This document shows, piece by piece, positions 62,667 through 64,000 of a DNA stretch of 64,000 nt. Location: the NCBI GenBank assembly GCA_009823505.1, contig VZQC01000356.1, positions 1,455,836-1,519,835 of the forward strand, in the 5' to 3' direction. This stretch comes from Rhizomys pruinosus (taxonomy: Eukaryota; Chordata; Mammalia; Rodentia; Spalacidae). Positions within the stretch are counted from its first letter, which is position 1. Every line of letters starts with the position of its first letter. The notes under the pieces were generated by a model. That model ran no database searches. It saw nothing but the letters and a program-made list of their open reading frames with translations, and was not told the origin of the DNA. Position numbers and translations under genes: made by a program.

Positions 62667-63300
62667 TTGCAGAACCACCTCTCAGTGCGACTTCTGATGG
62701 AATATTTGGAGTCAGGGAAGAAAAAGGACCATAAGCTCTGGCTTGAGAGGAGAAGGCACCGTGGGGAAGTGCTCAGGACTTGTGGAGAATGCAGAAGGCC
62801 TTTTGATGATTTCAGTAAAGCCAGTCATCCCCAGTACTCCTCCCACCACACTGTCCCCGATGCTTTAGAACCCCAGAAGGGATTGCCACGTGACACTGCC
62901 AAGGACTTCTCTTCCCAAGCGAAGTCTTTGCCGGACTATTTGACAGCAAGCTGGCTTCCCAAGCCACTGCAGAATGAGGAAGCAATGAAATTGTTAGCTA
63001 AGGCAGAGCCCCACCTAGTGGAGCAGTTACAAAAGCTCTCAGCATGGCAGATACTACATACTAGCCAGAGACATTTTGGCTAGCCCAAAACGCCCCTAAT
63101 CTTCAGAACTGAGCCATGCTGGAAGAAGAACTGAGCTAGGCCATAGAGGGCCTGGGCATGGAGGAAGAGGATGTGGAAGGGGGTGCCCTCTTCATTGTAC
63201 CGAGTATCACGCAGAACCTACCCACTGTCAAAGATGGACTGTGCCCACCCCTGAAGGAGATCACAGACGAGCCTTCAGGATGACTGTGGTCACCAGGAAC
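62667..63300 (+). pseudogene. Possible decayed coding sequence, identity unknown
   Basis: From 62667 the frame is open for 138 codons to 63083. The protein is highly charged, with GKKKDHKLWLERRRHRG near the start, a C-x2-C pair (RTCGECRR) and an acidic, leucine-rich end (EEAMKLLAKAEPHLVEQLQK). After the stop, bases 63117-63285 resume in another frame with an acidic run and residues GGALFIVPSITQNLP, interrupted by one stop codon and ending at a stop. Composition and the block of low-repeat sequence look like real, now broken coding sequence, perhaps a processed pseudogene or old exon. I cannot name the parent gene, and no poly-A tail or target duplication is evident. Confidence 0.35.
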
Positions 63301-63682
63301 AGACCTCCCGAGAACTTTGAAACGTCAATAGCAGCACAGCATCCTACACAAAATATGTGAGCAATCTAAGTAGAGGTGTCCACAGCTATGAGACAACTTA
63401 CAAGTTGCTTTGAGGCAGAGCTGAGTCTTATGCCTCAGCTATGGGTTTGGGAATGCCCTCCAGAAGAAGCTGACGGCTCAGGTGCAAGGGTGCTTGCTGC
63501 CAAGCTTGGCAGTGTGACTTCAATCCCTAGGAGTCACAAGTTGTCCTTTCACCACACACATGCTATGGTACAGGTATGCACACATGTGCACACGATATCT
63601 AAATAAGTAAATGTAAAGAAATTCAAAAAATGGAAAGAAGAAAATTTAAAAGTCCTAAATAAAACATCCCATATTTATGGAT
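63301..63682. other. Unique sequence
   Basis: No recognisable repeat. Short open frames only. Confidence 0.4.
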
Positions 63683-63696
63683 GACTTAATACTCTT

Positions 63697-63972
63697 TTTT
63701 TTTTTTTTTAAATTTTTTTTTTTTTTAATTTTATTTATTTCCATATGTGTATGAATGTATTGTCTGCATGCAAGTCTGGCCACCCGTACGTTTTGCAACG
63801 CCGCGAGAGGGTCGAAGGAGGGCGTCGAACTCCCCTGGACACTGGAGTTCTCCTGGAATTGGAGTTTCATGCGGCCTTCGGCCGGCCATCACGTGGGTGC
63901 TGGGAGCTCGCACCCGGTTCCTCTGCTAAGAGCTGTCGGCGCTCTTAACCGCTAGGCCATCCTCCAGCCCCG
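63697..63972 (-). repeat. B2 SINE, young subfamily, with target-site duplication
   Basis: Reverse B2 with the doubled segment and the 14-bp duplication gacttaatactctt at 63683-63696 and 63973-63986. Unlike other young copies it has several odd changes (gtacgttttgcaacgcc, gcggccttcggccggcc), which may be sequencing error. Confidence 0.94.
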
Positions 63973-64000
63973 ACTTAATACTCTTAAAATGTGAACATTC

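Overview
This window is nuclear DNA from a muroid rodent. The evidence is the dense population of B1, B2/B3, ID and B4 SINEs, rodent-type L1 3' UTRs with G-rich polypurine tracts, and older mammalian MIR, L1M and MLT1-type copies. The youngest B2 copies carry a 17-bp internal duplication and a 3' half that does not match the Mus or Rattus B2 sequences I remember, so another muroid lineage (for example a cricetid or a gerbil) is likely. I cannot name the species. I recognise no intact functional gene, RNA gene, CRISPR array or prokaryotic feature. The one gene-derived sequence I identify securely is a 5'-truncated processed pseudogene of HDAC6 (38372-40016, minus strand), inserted in an L1 3' UTR.

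Layout. Bases 1-23,500 look like a badly assembled, gap-filled zone. There are four single-N joints (1681, 6727, 8961, 23502). Large segments occur two or more times as direct or inverted copies, and one copy is clean while its partner is full of indels and novel CpGs. Examples are 1-1310 versus 3507-4977 (inverted), 1682-3505 versus 19684-21790 (direct), 6728-7025 versus 21780-22080 (inverted), and 8970-11480 versus 17710-19790 (inverted). A 67-bp minisatellite sits at three of the junctions. The simplest reading is one real locus (about 17.7-22.5 kb) whose pieces were placed several times because its repeats and poly-A/G tracts could not be crossed.

Bases 23,503-64,000 look like ordinary finished sequence: intergenic or intronic DNA with many SINE insertions, several with intact target-site duplications (TSDs) that allow insertion order to be read. 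Landmarks are an L1 carrying ORF1-like sequence (37060-38371) split by the HDAC6 retrocopy and resumed at 40017-40615 with an expanded G-rich tract; a seven-copy 84-85-bp minisatellite (42325-42911); three MLT1-like LTR fragments; old L1M fragments around 33.3, 41.4, 45.6 and 46.7-48.1 kb; and an L1 on the minus strand at 54.9-55.5 kb. Two stretches with modest open reading frames (24522-25560 and 62667-63300) could be unrecognised exons or retropseudogenes.

I found no evidence for a new multi-gene system. The observations most worth checking are the duplicated, inverted, noisy blocks with the minisatellite at their joints, the intact ubiquitin-binding zinc-finger ORF left in the HDAC6 retrocopy, the composite B2-B1 element, the repeated use of one insertion site at about 50.07-50.53 kb, and a TSD-flanked A-tract with no element body.
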